Shown: positions 25,997 through 34,150 of the stretch, one piece after another
Layout: every line of letters begins with the position of its first letter
How positions within the stretch are numbered: the stretch's first letter is position 1
NCBI GenBank assembly: GCA_963830385.1
Contig: CAWHMD010000002.1
Coordinates: 682,001 to 746,000 of the forward strand
From: Bog-532 sp963830385
GTDB lineage: Bacteria > Actinomycetota > Actinomycetes > Streptosporangiales > Streptosporangiaceae
Direction of reading: 5' to 3'
DNA length: 64,000 nt
Program-made: the position numbers and the translations under genes
Notes under the pieces: model-generated
Database searches by the model: none
The model's input: the letters and a program-made list of their open reading frames with translations, nothing else
What the model was told of the DNA's origin: nothing

Positions 25997-26173
25997 CTAA
26001 TGAATATGCAGGCTGACGCCCAGCAGGACGAGCCACCACAAGAAGATGGCGAGCAGGGCGGAGAGCAGGGCCTTGAGGAAGGCTACGGTTATGTAGCCGC
26101 GTTCCCAGGCCACGATCAGGCCGATGATGACGTAGATGAGATACAGCAGGCGTCTCGCCGTCGTTCTTCGCAT
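25997..26173 (-). CDS. small conserved actinobacterial membrane protein
   Basis: 58 residues from the ATG at 26173: MRRTTARRLLYLIYVIIGLI, then VAWERGYITVAFLKALLSAL and a second helix ending LLGVSLHIH. Two membrane helices are joined by a short loop. Similar 50-60-residue proteins ending in LLGVDLHI are widespread in actinomycetes; no function is known to me. A GGGAG lies 11 bases upstream. A longer frame up to 26341 has unsuited codon use and is not adopted. It lies 17 bases from the convergent HxlR gene. Confidence 0.75.
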   Translation of the reverse strand: MRRTTARRLLYLIYVIIGLIVAWERGYITVAFLKALLSALLAIFLWWLVLLGVSLHIH

Positions 26174-26392
26174 CGCGGTTTCGGCTCCCATTCCCCCCGC
26201 CAATTCGGGCACGAGCACCCGCGTTTTCCCCGGCCAAATCGTGCCCAAACGCCACAAACTGATCACGCCGGCGTCAGCTGAGACTCGATTGGGTAAACAC
26301 TTTTTCCACATTGAAAAGGGGTTTGATGAGCGGCGCCGCAAGTGAGCTGCGGCGTTGTACCGGCGCGGGCTACGGCGGGCAACCGGCCGGGC

Positions 26393-27349
26393 TCAGCGGA
26401 TGAAGACCGCGAGCAGGAGCCAGGCCACCGGGGCCGCTACGAGCAGGCTGTCCAGGCGGTCCATGACGCCGCCGTGGCCGGGGAGGATCGACCCCATGTC
26501 CTTGACCTTGAGGTCGCGCTTGATGGCCGACTCGGCAAGGTCGCCGATGACGGCGGCGACACCGGCGGCGGCGCCGGTCAGCAGGCCCTGCCAGACATGG
26601 CCGTGCAGGAGCAGGGGCACGGTGACCGCGCCGGCGGCCAGGCACAGCAGGACCGAGCCGGCCAGGCCCTCCCAGGTCTTGCTGGGGCTGATGGCCTGGG
26701 CCATCGGGTGCCGGCCCAGGAAGCTGCCGGCGAAAAAGCCGCCGACGTCTACGCAGACGACCAGGATCACGAAGATCAGCACCCGGCGGGCGCCGTCCGG
26801 CGCGGCCAGCATGGCCACCACGAACAATGCCGGGAACGGCAGGTAGCCGAGCACAAAAACACCGGCCGCGACGTCACGCAGATAACCATCGGGACCGCGG
26901 GTCAGCCGCCAGGCCAGAATGGCCACCACGCCGAGGACCAGGGCCGCCAGTACCGCGCGGTCGTTCCACCAGTATTCGCACAGCCACATGGCCAGCCCGG
27001 ACGCGGCAATGGGGATAAGCGGCACGTTGATGCCGTTGCCGCGCAGCGCCCGGGCCATTTCCCACAATCCGGTCGCGATAGCCACGCCCATGAAGATGAG
27101 AAAGGTCGCCTTGACGGTGAACAACGTCGCAATGACCAGGCCGCCGAGCAGCGCGCCGATCGCCGCCGCGACCGGGAGGTTACGTCCCGAGGGGGCGGGC
27201 TTCGGCGGCTCGGCCGGGCCGGGACCGCCCGCCGGTGGGCCGTCCGCCGCGGGGCCGCCGGGCGCCGGGCCGCCGGGCGCCGGGCCGCCGGGCGCCGGGC
27301 CATCCGTGCTGGATGACACGTCCGGCCCCGCCGTCAGGTCCGCGTCCAC
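26393..27349 (-). CDS. cdsA: phosphatidate cytidylyltransferase
   Basis: 318 residues with about eight membrane helices. It makes CDP-diacylglycerol from phosphatidic acid and CTP, the precursor of phosphatidylinositol, cardiolipin and other phospholipids. The family signature SAIKRDLKVKDMGSILPGHG followed by GVMDR is intact near residues 270-295. The N-terminal ~55 residues are a cytoplasmic Pro/Gly/Ala tail with PGGPA repeats, extra to the family core. The GTG at 27349 directly follows the frr stop, with GAGG inside frr as ribosome binding site, so frr and cdsA are coupled. Confidence 0.96.
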   Translation of the reverse strand: MDADLTAGPDVSSSTDGPAPGGPAPGGPAPGGPAADGPPAGGPGPAEPPKPAPSGRNLPVAAAIGALLGGLVIATLFTVKATFLIFMGVAIATGLWEMARALRGNGINVPLIPIAASGLAMWLCEYWWNDRAVLAALVLGVVAILAWRLTRGPDGYLRDVAAGVFVLGYLPFPALFVVAMLAAPDGARRVLIFVILVVCVDVGGFFAGSFLGRHPMAQAISPSKTWEGLAGSVLLCLAAGAVTVPLLLHGHVWQGLLTGAAAGVAAVIGDLAESAIKRDLKVKDMGSILPGHGGVMDRLDSLLVAAPVAWLLLAVFIR

Positions 27350-27907
27350 CTATACCTCGAGTAGCTCGGCTTCCTTGTTCTTGAGGAGCTCGTCAACCTG
27401 GTCGACGTAGGTCTTGGTCAGGTTGTCGAGCTCGTGCACGGCCCGGCGGCCGTCGTCCTCGGGCTCCTCCCCGGCCTTGACCATCTTGTCGATGGCGTCC
27501 TTGCCGTGGCGGCGGATGTTGCGGATCGAGACCCGGCTCTCCTCGGCCTTGTGCCGGGCGACCTTGATGTACTCCTTGCGGCGTTCCTCGGTCAGGTCGG
27601 GGAACACGACCCGGATCACGTTGCCGTCGTTGGTCGGGTTCACGCCCAGGTCGCTGTCCCGGATGGACCGCTCGATCGCGGCCGTCGAGGACTTGTCGAA
27701 GGGCTGGATGACCACCATCCGGGCCTCGGGCAGCTGGAACGAGGCGAGCTGGTTCAGCGGCGTCGGAGTGCCGTAGTACTCGGCGGTGAGCTTGTTGAAC
27801 ATCGCCGGATGGGCCCGGCCGGTGCGGATCACGGCGAACTCTTCCTTGGCGACCGCGACCGCCTTTTCCATCTTTTCCTCACTGTCGAGGAGGGTGTCGT
27901 CGATCAT
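27350..27907 (-). CDS. frr: ribosome recycling factor
   Basis: 185 residues, the usual length. Together with EF-G it splits post-termination ribosomes. Characteristic stretches are RTGRAHPAMFNKLTAEYYGT near residue 30, NQLASFQLPEARMVVIQPFD and the C-terminal helical region with RRKEYIKVARHKAEE. GAGGAG precedes the ATG. It lies between pyrH and cdsA in the standard actinobacterial order; its stop abuts the cdsA start. Confidence 0.98.
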   Translation of the reverse strand: MIDDTLLDSEEKMEKAVAVAKEEFAVIRTGRAHPAMFNKLTAEYYGTPTPLNQLASFQLPEARMVVIQPFDKSSTAAIERSIRDSDLGVNPTNDGNVIRVVFPDLTEERRKEYIKVARHKAEESRVSIRNIRRHGKDAIDKMVKAGEEPEDDGRRAVHELDNLTKTYVDQVDELLKNKEAELLEV

Positions 27908-27995
27908 TGCGGGCTCCTCTGGCGGCGGGCTTTTCTATCAGTAACCAAGTTAGCCGGGTAAACGAGAGGTTACCGGTCTGTGTTACCGGTCCGTG

Positions 27996-28877
27996 TTAGC
28001 GGTCGGCGGCGCAGACCAGCGTGCCGACCTGCTCGCCGCGGATGGCCCGCACCACGTTGCCCTCCCCGTGCAGGTCGAAGACGACGATCGGCAGCCCGTT
28101 GTCCATGCACAGGCTGACCGCGGTGGCGTCCATCACCTTCAGGCCGCGGGCCAGCACCTCGCTGTAGTCGACCCGGTCGAAGCGCTTGGCGTCCGGGTTC
28201 TTGCGCGGGTCGGAGTCGTACACCCCGTCCACCGCGGTGCCCTTGAGCACCGCCTCGGCGCCGATCTCGAGCGCCCGCTGGGCCGCGCAGGTGTCGGTGG
28301 AGAAGAACGGCGCGCCGAGCCCGGCCCCGAAGATCACGACCCGGCCCTTCTCCAGGTGCCGGATGGCCTTGCGGGGGATGTACGGCTCGGCGACCTGGCC
28401 CATGGTGATCGCGGTCTGCACTCGGGTGTCGACGCCCATCTTCTCCAGCACGTCCTGCAGGGCCAGGCAGTTGATGACGGTGCCGAGCATGCCCATGTAG
28501 TCGGCGCGGGCCCGGTCGATGCCCCGTTCGGACAGGGCCTGGCCGCGGAACATGTTGCCGCCGCCCACGACGGCCGCGACCTGCACGCCGTCCTTGACCA
28601 CGGACACGACCTCGGAGGCGATGTGGGCCACCGCGTCGGGCGAGATGCCGAGCGGCTCCTTACCGGCGAACGCCTCGCCGGACAGCTTGACCACGACCCG
28701 GTTCCACGGTGGGTGGAACTCCCCCCGGGCCCCGTTCGTGACCTCGGTGACCTCGGCGACCCCGGCGGTCTCGTGCGGACCGGGGTCACCGATGGCGGCG
28801 GACGCCGCCCGGACCGCTGCGGCGGTGGGGTCTTCCTGCTGGGACGTGCTCCCCCACGCGCCCTCCCGCTGCTGCAC
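27996..28877 (-). CDS. pyrH: UMP kinase with N-terminal extension
   Basis: 293 residues. The kinase core (about 55-290) has the amino-acid-kinase motifs VVVKLSGEAFAG, VVGGGNMFRG and VVIFGAGLGAPFFSTDTCAA, the last typical of bacterial UMP kinases, which phosphorylate UMP to UDP and are feedback-inhibited by UTP. The first ~53 residues are an acidic, disordered extension not needed by the family. The GTG at 28877 has an AGAGGAGG site eight bases upstream, which supports the long form; a start nearer residue 50 lacks one. It is followed by frr. Confidence 0.95.
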   Translation of the reverse strand: MQQREGAWGSTSQQEDPTAAAVRAASAAIGDPGPHETAGVAEVTEVTNGARGEFHPPWNRVVVKLSGEAFAGKEPLGISPDAVAHIASEVVSVVKDGVQVAAVVGGGNMFRGQALSERGIDRARADYMGMLGTVINCLALQDVLEKMGVDTRVQTAITMGQVAEPYIPRKAIRHLEKGRVVIFGAGLGAPFFSTDTCAAQRALEIGAEAVLKGTAVDGVYDSDPRKNPDAKRFDRVDYSEVLARGLKVMDATAVSLCMDNGLPIVVFDLHGEGNVVRAIRGEQVGTLVCAADR

Positions 28878-28937
28878 CGGGCGACCTCCTCTTGCTCTGC
28901 GCTTGTACCTTGCCTGGTCCTGCTCTGGTTAGCAGAA

Positions 28938-28962
28938 GGCCGGCGGGCATCGCCCGCCGGCC
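28938..28962 (-). terminator. 11-bp perfect hairpin between tsf and pyrH
   Basis: Arms 28938-28948 and 28952-28962 (GGCCGGCGGGC and its complement) with a 3-base loop, eight bases after the tsf stop on the minus strand. This is a strong GC stem without a U tract. It would separate the rpsB-tsf transcript from pyrH-frr-cdsA, at least partly. Confidence 0.7.
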
Positions 28963-28969
28963 GTTGCGC

Positions 28970-29806
28970 TTACGCCTGCCCGACCTGGAACCGGGCGAAA
29001 CCTCGCACGGTCACGCCGTTGTCCGCGAGCACCTGCTTGATCGTCTTCTTCTGCTCCTTGACGAACGGCTGCTCGACCAGCACCACGTCCTTGTAGAAGG
29101 CGTTGACCCGGCCGTCGACGATCCTGGGGATCGCCTGCTCGGGCCTGCCCTCCTCGCGGGTGATCTGCTCCGCGATCCGGCGCTCCTTCTCCACCACGTC
29201 GGCCGGAACCTCGTCCCGGGTGGCGTACAGCGGGCGCATCGCGGCGACCTGCTGAGCCAGGTCCTTGGCGACGTCGGCGTTGTCCTGCTCGATCTGGACC
29301 AGCACGCCCAGCGTCGGCGGCAGCGCCGCGTCGGACCGGTGCAGGTAGCTGGTCACGTAGCCGCCCTCGAAGCGGGCGAACCGGCCGAGCTCGAGCTTCT
29401 CCTTCAGGGAGGCGCCGGCCTCCTCGATGACCTGCTCGGCGGTGTGGCCGGGGCGCACCTCGGTGCTCAGCAGGGCCAGCCGGTCGGCTGCCCCGCTGGC
29501 CAGCGCGGCCTTGGCGATCTCGCCGGCGACCTGCTGGAACAGGTCGGTCTTGGCCACGAAGTCGGTCTCGCAGTTCAGCTCGACCAGGACTCCGGCGCTG
29601 TGGCCGGCCAGCTCGGCGGTAACCAGGCCGTTACCGGCGGTCCGGGTGGCGCGCTTGCCGACGTCCTTGGCGCCCTTCAGGCGCAGGATCTCGACGGCCG
29701 CCTCCTGGTTGCCGTCGGCCTCTTCGAGCGCCTTCTTGCAATCCATCATGCCGGCGCCAGTGGCGTCACGGAGCCGCTTGACGTCAGCGGCGGTGAAGTT
29801 GGCCAT
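28970..29806 (-). CDS. tsf: elongation factor Ts
   Basis: 278 residues, complete. It recharges EF-Tu by GDP/GTP exchange. The N-terminal module MANFTAADVKRLRDATGAGM plus MDCKKAL and the core signature ELNCETDFVAKTDLF are intact, as is the C-terminal coiled-coil and Q-V-L-x-D subdomain. It follows rpsB after a 212-base gap that holds a strong hairpin. Confidence 0.98.
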   Translation of the reverse strand: MANFTAADVKRLRDATGAGMMDCKKALEEADGNQEAAVEILRLKGAKDVGKRATRTAGNGLVTAELAGHSAGVLVELNCETDFVAKTDLFQQVAGEIAKAALASGAADRLALLSTEVRPGHTAEQVIEEAGASLKEKLELGRFARFEGGYVTSYLHRSDAALPPTLGVLVQIEQDNADVAKDLAQQVAAMRPLYATRDEVPADVVEKERRIAEQITREEGRPEQAIPRIVDGRVNAFYKDVVLVEQPFVKEQKKTIKQVLADNGVTVRGFARFQVGQA

Positions 29807-29934
29807 GTCCCTCGTCTCTCACTCTCGTCCTCTTCGATGTCTGTGGCGGGTAGCCGGGCGGTGCTGGCCTCGGGGGCCAAGCCCCCAGACCCCCGGCGCG
29901 GGGTCCGCCCGCAAGGCGCAGGCCCTGACGTGCG

Positions 29935-29967
29935 GCGGCACCCGGCGCTCGGTGCGCCGGGTGCTGC
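29935..29967 (-). terminator. 14-bp hairpin in the rpsB-tsf intergenic region
   Basis: Arms 29935-29948 and 29954-29967 pair along 14 positions with one G-U wobble and a 5-base loop. Located between rpsB and tsf, it probably acts as a partial terminator or attenuator, making S2 and EF-Ts levels independent, as in many bacteria. Confidence 0.6.
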
Positions 29968-30018
29968 CGTAGTCGCCTGGTGTGGTGCTCTGCTCGCCCG
30001 GCTTCCCTGGCTTGGTGG

Positions 30019-31080
30019 CTACTCGGCGTCGGCAGCGGTCTCGGCCGGGCTGCCGGCAGCGACCGGCTCGGCCTGCGCGTCGGCCTCGGCCGCCGGGGCC
30101 TCGGTGGCCTCTGCGGTCGCGTCGGCCGCCGGAGCCGCCTCGGCGGCCGGAGCGGCGTCGGCCGCCGGAGCGGCGTCGGCCGTCTCGGTCGCGTCGGCCG
30201 TCTCGGTCGCGTCGGCCTGAGCGCCGTTGGTGGCGGCAGGCTCGCTGATCTTCGGAGCCTCGCCGTCGGTGGCCTCGATCGCGGCGGCCGGACCCTCGTT
30301 CTGGGCCAGCTCCCGCTCCCACTCGGCCAGCGGCTCCTCGCCGCTGAGGCCATCGGTTGAGGGCTTCTCGTCGCCGTCGCCGGCGCCGGAACGGGCCATC
30401 AGGCCGTCGGCCACGGCGTCGGCCACCACGCGGGTCAGCAGCGCAACACTGCGGATGGCGTCGTCATTCCCGGGGATCGGGTAGTTGACCTCGTCGGGGT
30501 CGCAGTTGGTGTCGAGGATCGCCACGACCGGGATGCCCAGCTTGCGGGCCTCGGCCACCGCGATGTGCTCCTTCTTGGTGTCGATCACCCAGACCGCGCT
30601 CGGCACCTTGGACATGTGCCGGATGCCGCCCAGGGTGCGGTCGAGCTTGTCGCGCTCGCGCCGCATCTGCAGCAGCTCACGCTTGGTCATGCCCGACCCG
30701 GCCACGTCGCTGAAGTCGATCTCCTCGAGCTCCTTGAGCCGCTGGAGACGCTTGAACACGGTGGAGAAGTTGGTCAGCATGCCACCCAGCCAGCGCTGGT
30801 TGACGTACGGCATCCCGACCCGGCCCGCCTGCTCGGCGATGACTTCCTGGGCCTGCTTCTTGGTCCCGACGTACAGGATCGTGCCGCCGTGGGCGACGGT
30901 CTCCTTGATGAACTCGTACGCCCGGTCGATGTAGTCCAGGGACTGCTGGAGGTCGATGATGTAAATGCCGTTGCGCTCGGTGAAGATGTAGCGCTTCATC
31001 TTCGGGTTCCAGCGACGGGTCTGGTGCCCAAAGTGAACGCCGCTCTCCAGGAGCTGCTTCATGGTGACGACCGCGGCCAT
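30019..31080 (-). CDS. rpsB: 30S ribosomal protein S2 with a long Ala/Asp/Glu-rich tail
   Basis: 353 residues from the ATG at 31080, which begins MAAVVTMKQLLESGVHFGHQ as in other S2 proteins; frames upstream are not coding-like. The S2 core (about 1-235) carries PKMKRYIFTERNGIYIIDL, LGGMLTNFSTV and the double S2 signatures. After residue ~240 comes an acidic tail of ~110 residues dominated by AAPAADAAPAAEAAPAAD and ATETADATETADA repeats, longer than the short tails of other actinobacterial S2 proteins. The tail is encoded by near-perfect short tandem DNA repeats. S2 is added late to the 30S subunit. Confidence 0.96.
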   Translation of the reverse strand: MAAVVTMKQLLESGVHFGHQTRRWNPKMKRYIFTERNGIYIIDLQQSLDYIDRAYEFIKETVAHGGTILYVGTKKQAQEVIAEQAGRVGMPYVNQRWLGGMLTNFSTVFKRLQRLKELEEIDFSDVAGSGMTKRELLQMRRERDKLDRTLGGIRHMSKVPSAVWVIDTKKEHIAVAEARKLGIPVVAILDTNCDPDEVNYPIPGNDDAIRSVALLTRVVADAVADGLMARSGAGDGDEKPSTDGLSGEEPLAEWERELAQNEGPAAAIEATDGEAPKISEPAATNGAQADATETADATETADAAPAADAAPAAEAAPAADATAEATEAPAAEADAQAEPVAAGSPAETAADAE

Positions 31081-31538
31081 GCCGGAGGTCCTTTCGTCCT
31101 CGCGTCGCGCCGGAGCGCTGACGCTACTCGGTTGTTTCCCTGGCGCCCGTACGTACCTGCGGTGAGCCTGGTCAGGCTCACGGACCGAGCGGTACGCACC
31201 GCCGGGATCTGGTCCCGGCCGGCATGCGGGCGCGCGAACTTTGGCCGCCTGGGAGCTCACACTCCACCTACGGCCTGTGTCGAGTCTACTTGGCTTTGGA
31301 GGTAGCCTGCCTCCCGATTTCAGCCCCAGGTCAGCGGCGTGCCGGCGAGCGGGGTGCGGCCTGGCCCGACGGGTGGCCCGGCGGTGGGCCAGCGGCGGTC
31401 TGGCGGCGGTCTGGCGGCCCTCAGCAGGCCTGATCGGGGCTGCTATCTTCCATGTGTACAACCAGCTAGCTGGGCGATTTATGCCGTTTCGGCCGGGCGC
31501 TGGTGACCGCAGCGTGGTCTGACGATGGGGTGGAGTGC
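31081..31538. promoter_or_regulatory. divergent intergenic region of rpsB and the alditol oxidase gene, with a leader hairpin
   Basis: No gene is supported here. A palindrome GTGAGCCTG-GT-CAGGCTCAC (31162-31181) lies 82 bases before rpsB, placed as expected for an S2-leader hairpin that could mediate autoregulation. The rest, 31182-31538, is GC-rich without clear promoter motifs, apart from an AT-rich pocket near 31445-31480 (CATGTGTACAACCAGCTAGC) upstream of the plus-strand gene. Confidence 0.35.
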
Positions 31539-32810
31539 ATGGCAGGACAGCCGATGAACTGGGCCCGCAACATCGAGTTCGCGGCGGCCGAGCTCAGGCT
31601 GCCCGCCAGTGTGGAAGAACTCCAGGAGATCGTCGCCGCCGGCGGGCGGGTCCGGGCCTTGGGCAGTGGCCACTCGTTCAACCGGATCGCCGACACCAGC
31701 GGCGTCCTGGTCTCCACGACCAGCCTGCCGCCGGTCGTGGAGGTCGTACCGGACCGGTCGGTGGTCCGGGTCGCGGGCGGCATTCGCTACGGCGACCTGG
31801 CCCAGCAGCTGTATGGCGCCGGCTACGCGCTGCGCAACCTGGCCTCGCTGCCGCACATCTCGGTGGCCGGCTCGTGCGCCACCGCCACCCACGGCTCGGG
31901 CGACGCCAACCAGAACCTGCCGGCGGCGGTGCGGGCGCTGGAGCTGGTCACCGCGTCGGGGGAGCTGGCCCGGATCGGCGCGGACGCGGGCCCGGCGGAT
32001 CTGGCGGGGGTCGCGGTCGGGCTGGGCGGCTTCGGCGTGGTGACCACGATGGAGCTGGAGATCATCCCGGCCTTCGAGGTCCGGCAGTTCGTGTACGAGG
32101 GAATCCCGGCCGCGGCGGTGATCGGCTCGTTCGAGGAGATCTTCGGCAGCGCCTACAGCGTCAGCGTGTTCACCGACTGGCGGGGCGGCACCGGCAACCG
32201 CATCTGGCAGAAGCAGCGCGCCGACACCCCCGCCACCGGGGGCGGCGGCGCCCCGGAGTGGCTGGGCGGGCGCCTGGCCGACGGCCCGCGCAACCCGGTG
32301 CCCGGCATGTCCCCCACCAACGCCACCGAACAGCTCGGCAACCCCGGCCCGTGGCACGAGCGGCTGCCGCACTTCCGGCTGGCGTTCACCCCCAGCAACG
32401 GCGAGGAACTGCAGTCCGAGTATCTGGTCGGCCGCGACGTCGCCGTCGGCGCGATCGAGGCCATCGCGGCCCTCGGCGACCAGATCGCCCCGGTGCTGCA
32501 GATCGGCGAGATCCGCACCATGGCCGCCGATGACCTGTGGCTGAGCATGGCCTATCAGCGGGACACGGTCGGCTTCCATTTCACCTGGATCAAGGACGAA
32601 GCCGCGGTCGCGCCGGTCGTGGCGGCCATCGAGGCGGCGCTGGCCCCGTTCGGGGCGCGGCCGCACTGGGGCAAGGTGTTCTCCAGCTCGCCCGAGGCGA
32701 TCCGCGAGCTGTATCCGCGGTACGACGACTTCGTGGCGCTGCTGGGCCGGTACGATCCGGAGGGCAAGTTCCGGAACGAGTTCATGGACCGGTACTTCCC
32801 GGCTGGCTGA
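31539..32810 (+). CDS. alditol/xylitol oxidase-like FAD-binding protein (ALO family)
   Basis: 423 residues from the ATG at 31539, with GGTGGAG upstream; the Streptomyces alditol oxidase is of similar size. The N-terminal FAD-binding PCMH domain has RALGSGHSFN, where His45 aligns with the covalent FAD attachment histidine, and SVAGSCATATHGSG. The C-terminal ALO domain ends PRYDDFVALLGRYDPEGKFRNEF (shown here only in part by family likeness), with HWGKVF. These enzymes oxidise polyols such as xylitol or sorbitol, or sugar lactones, with O2, giving H2O2. It is a lone plus-strand insertion between rpsB and the xer gene. Confidence 0.9.
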   Translation: MAGQPMNWARNIEFAAAELRLPASVEELQEIVAAGGRVRALGSGHSFNRIADTSGVLVSTTSLPPVVEVVPDRSVVRVAGGIRYGDLAQQLYGAGYALRNLASLPHISVAGSCATATHGSGDANQNLPAAVRALELVTASGELARIGADAGPADLAGVAVGLGGFGVVTTMELEIIPAFEVRQFVYEGIPAAAVIGSFEEIFGSAYSVSVFTDWRGGTGNRIWQKQRADTPATGGGGAPEWLGGRLADGPRNPVPGMSPTNATEQLGNPGPWHERLPHFRLAFTPSNGEELQSEYLVGRDVAVGAIEAIAALGDQIAPVLQIGEIRTMAADDLWLSMAYQRDTVGFHFTWIKDEAAVAPVVAAIEAALAPFGARPHWGKVFSSSPEAIRELYPRYDDFVALLGRYDPEGKFRNEFMDRYFPAG

Positions 32811-32890
32811 GCTGCCTGAGCTGGCGACCGCGCGGCCCGGGGTGGGTCCCGGCTGGGGCCGCAGCGGCGGGGTGTCCCCGGGGCGGCGGG

Positions 32891-33853
32891 TCAGGCGCGC
32901 GGGTGGGCCTGGCGGTAGCTGGCCTTGAGTCGCTCGACGGAGACGTGGGTGTAGATCTGCGTCGTGGCCAGCGACGAATGGCCGAGCATCTCCTGGACGC
33001 TCCGCAGGTCGGCGCCGCCCTCGAGCAGGTGGGTGGCGGCGGTGTGCCGCAGCCCGTGCGGGCCGGTGTCGGTGCTCACCCCAGCGGTCCGCAGCCGCTC
33101 GTGCACCACCCGGCGCGCGGTACGGGGATCGAGACGGCCACCCCGCAGACCGAGGAACAGGGCGGCGCCGCTGGCCCCGGTAGCCAGCGCCGGCCGGCCC
33201 GCCTGCTGCCAGGCTTCGACGGCCCGGACGGCGGGGATGCCGACCGGCACGGTCCGCTCCTTGCCGCCCTTGCCGAACACCCGGACCGTCCGCCGGCCCA
33301 GGTCGAGCGCGCCGTTGTCGAGCCCGCAGAGCTCGCTGACCCGGATCCCGGTCGCGTACAGCAGCTCGAGGATGGCGACGTCCCGCAGGGCCACGGCCGC
33401 CTCGGCCGGTGTCCGGCCCGGCGGCGGCTGCTCCACGTCCGCCGCCGATGACGCGAGCACGTCGCTGATCTCCTGGTGCCGCAGCACGTGCGGCAGCGTC
33501 CGGCGCACCTTCGGCGTGCCCAGCAGCGCGCCCGGGTCGCTCTCCAGCCAGCCCCGCTTATGCGCGAACGCGGTGAACGCCCGGGCGGCCGCGCCCCGCC
33601 GCGCCAGCGTGGCCCGCGATGCCCCCTCCGCGTGCAGGACGGCCAGCCAGCTCCGCAGCACCGGCGCGGTCAGCTCGGCCGGGCCGGCGACGCCGCACTG
33701 GTCCGCGTGCGCCAGCAACGACCGGACGTCCCCGACGTAGCCGCGCACGGTATGCGGCGACAGCCCGCGCTCGGCCTTGACGTGCCGCTCGAACTGGGCC
33801 ACCGCGTCCTCGGCCCACGCCGGGGTGGAGCCGGGCTCGGGCGTCTCGCGCAT
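32891..33853 (-). CDS. XerC/XerD-type tyrosine recombinase
   Basis: About 320 residues. The N-terminal SAM-like core-binding domain (about 15-100, FERHVKAERGLSPHTVRGY) is followed by the catalytic domain. The catalytic set is visible: Arg in ATGIRVSEL, Lys in GKGGKERTV, His-x-x-Arg in GPHGLRHTAATHL, His in LGHSSLATTQ and nucleophile Tyr in IYTHV. Xer recombinases resolve chromosome dimers at dif. Its place between dprA and rpsB is that of xerC in actinobacteria, so housekeeping rather than mobile function is likely. The start is uncertain: ATG at 33853 or a GTG at 33892, neither with a good ribosome binding site. Confidence 0.92.
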   Translation of the reverse strand: MRETPEPGSTPAWAEDAVAQFERHVKAERGLSPHTVRGYVGDVRSLLAHADQCGVAGPAELTAPVLRSWLAVLHAEGASRATLARRGAAARAFTAFAHKRGWLESDPGALLGTPKVRRTLPHVLRHQEISDVLASSAADVEQPPPGRTPAEAAVALRDVAILELLYATGIRVSELCGLDNGALDLGRRTVRVFGKGGKERTVPVGIPAVRAVEAWQQAGRPALATGASGAALFLGLRGGRLDPRTARRVVHERLRTAGVSTDTGPHGLRHTAATHLLEGGADLRSVQEMLGHSSLATTQIYTHVSVERLKASYRQAHPRA

Positions 33854-33962
33854 CTGTCCAGTCTGACCCGGCGCCGGGCTGTTCCCTAGCACCGAAGTCG
33901 TGTCGCCTGGTGCGGGTGCGCCTGGACGCGGGTACGGCGAGGCGACCTAACCGGCCCAGCGA

Positions 33963-34150
33963 GTCCCGGGCCGTAGGCTCGGGCGAGTGGCCGGTCCTAC
34001 GGCGAGGTACCGCCGCCGGTACCGGGGGGTCCAGGGGGGTCGTCCCCCCGGACGGAACCGGTCCCGGGCCGTAGGCTCGGGCGAGTGGCCGGTCCTACGG
34101 CGAAGTACCGCCGCGGGAAAGTGGGGGGTCCAGGGGGTCATCCCGCCGGA
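33963..34150. repeat. ~98-bp tandem duplication running into the 3' end of dprA
   Basis: The segment beginning GTCCCGGGCC at 33963 recurs at 34061, a period of 98 bases. The first ~53 bases are nearly identical (one change), and the GGGGGGTCCAGGGGG block follows in both. Each unit contains a GTAGGCTCGG/CCGGTCCTAC imperfect hairpin. The second copy enters the dprA stop region at 34138, so the last few dprA codons derive from it. It occupies the interval between the xer gene and dprA. Confidence 0.8.

Noticed and set aside
32891..33853. tyrosine recombinase as the integrase of a mobile element
   Set aside because: Its position between dprA and rpsB is the conserved chromosomal xerC locus and no att-like repeats or cargo were seen.
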